The notes below the pieces were generated by a model. That model was given only the letters and a program-made list of their open reading frames with translations. It made no database searches and was not told where the DNA came from. From NCBI GenBank assembly GCA_018269075.1, contig JAFDVJ010000006.1, positions 47,724 to 111,723 of the forward strand: 64,000 bases of DNA. Direction: 5' to 3'. Source of the DNA: Acidobacteriota bacterium (lineage in GTDB: Bacteria; Acidobacteriota; Blastocatellia; Pyrinomonadales; Pyrinomonadaceae). Numbering within the stretch: the first letter of the stretch is position 1; each line of letters opens with the position of its first letter. A program made the translations under genes and the position numbers. This document shows, piece after piece, positions 63,825 to 64,000 of the stretch.

Positions 63825-64000
63825 ATGAAAACCGCGCGCTTAAAATCGTTTTTCACCGGGCTCGCGATCCTTTGCGCGATCGTTTTTCCGGCCTGCCGCA
63901 AAGACGCGCCGAAAAGTATCGAAACTAATTCCGCGCCGGCCGGGATGGTGCTCGTCAGGGGCGGCCGCTTTCTGATGGGCGACGATCGCGGGATGCCGTT
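63825..64000 (+). CDS. FGE/SUMF1-like lipoprotein, N-terminal fragment
   Basis: The 58 codons present begin at the ATG at 63825 and run off the window. A signal peptide with lipobox (IVFPAC, Cys24) is followed by GMVLVRGGRFLMGDDRGMP, the standard opening of formylglycine-generating (FGE-sulfatase) domains. Such proteins convert the sulfatase active-site Cys to formylglycine, although many family members have other roles. The divergent placement next to a Cys-type sulfatase supports the maturation role; an extracytoplasmic lipoprotein would have to act after export of the sulfatase. The Cys residues needed for catalysis lie outside the window. Confidence 0.82.
   Translation, partial: MKTARLKSFFTGLAILCAIVFPACRKDAPKSIETNSAPAGMVLVRGGRFLMGDDRGMP

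Overview
The window reads as chromosomal DNA of a GC-rich Gram-negative bacterium, most likely an acidobacterium of the Blastocatellia/Pyrinomonadales type. This is an inference from sequence character. There are two large Oar-type TonB-dependent receptors with N-terminal carboxypeptidase-regulatory domains, no SusD-like partners, a zinc-ribbon leader of the kind common in that group, many Tat-type or Sec signal peptides, and few strong Shine-Dalgarno sites. Almost everything is one large pectin locus, focused on rhamnogalacturonan-I and its arabinan, galactan or arabinogalactan side chains.

Layout. Bases 1-4906 (+) hold the end of a sugar ABC ATPase, a permease with a fused zinc ribbon, an acetyl-esterase-like hydrolase and a GH2 enzyme. 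Bases 5387-7709 (-) hold a RelA/SpoT-type alarmone synthetase and a methyltransferase. Bases 7710-8707 are non-genic: a 54-bp inverted repeat, a 21-bp tandem array and a hairpin pair. Bases 8708-26176 (-) hold, in transcription order, GH51 arabinofuranosidase, GH105 unsaturated rhamnogalacturonyl hydrolase, L-rhamnose mutarotase, GH106 rhamnosidase, two TonB receptors, PL22 oligogalacturonate lyase and a CE12-type acetylesterase. Bases 26543-56436 (+) hold GH2, GH115, GH2, CE12, GH35, DUF5107-TPR, a sugar-binding lipoprotein, GH2, a FadR-type GntR regulator, a six-hairpin glycosidase, a heparinase II/III-like protein, PL11 rhamnogalacturonan lyase, GH97 and an SGNH hydrolase. Bases 56737-63748 (-) hold GH127, a DUF5695-like glycosidase and a sulfatase, which is divergent from a truncated formylglycine-generating-enzyme-like lipoprotein at the right edge.

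How it fits together (inference). Secreted esterases remove acetyl groups, PL11 cuts the RG-I backbone, and the TonB receptors import oligosaccharides. Periplasmic GH105, GH106, PL22, GH2, GH35, GH51, GH127, GH97 and GH115 then release galacturonate, rhamnose, galactose, arabinose and glucuronate. Monosaccharides would enter through the RbsABC-type importer, and RhaM interconverts rhamnose anomers.

The least explained content lies between the genes. More than a dozen inverted-repeat elements built from at least nine unrelated low-complexity motifs fill nearly every gap. They often begin at the stop codon of the upstream gene, and three have been read into the N-termini of secreted enzymes. 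Two candidate operator types are also visible: a LacI-like AAnCGnTTAAC motif at four promoters, and a TTGGTnnnACCAA palindrome ahead of one TonB receptor that suits the FadR-type regulator.
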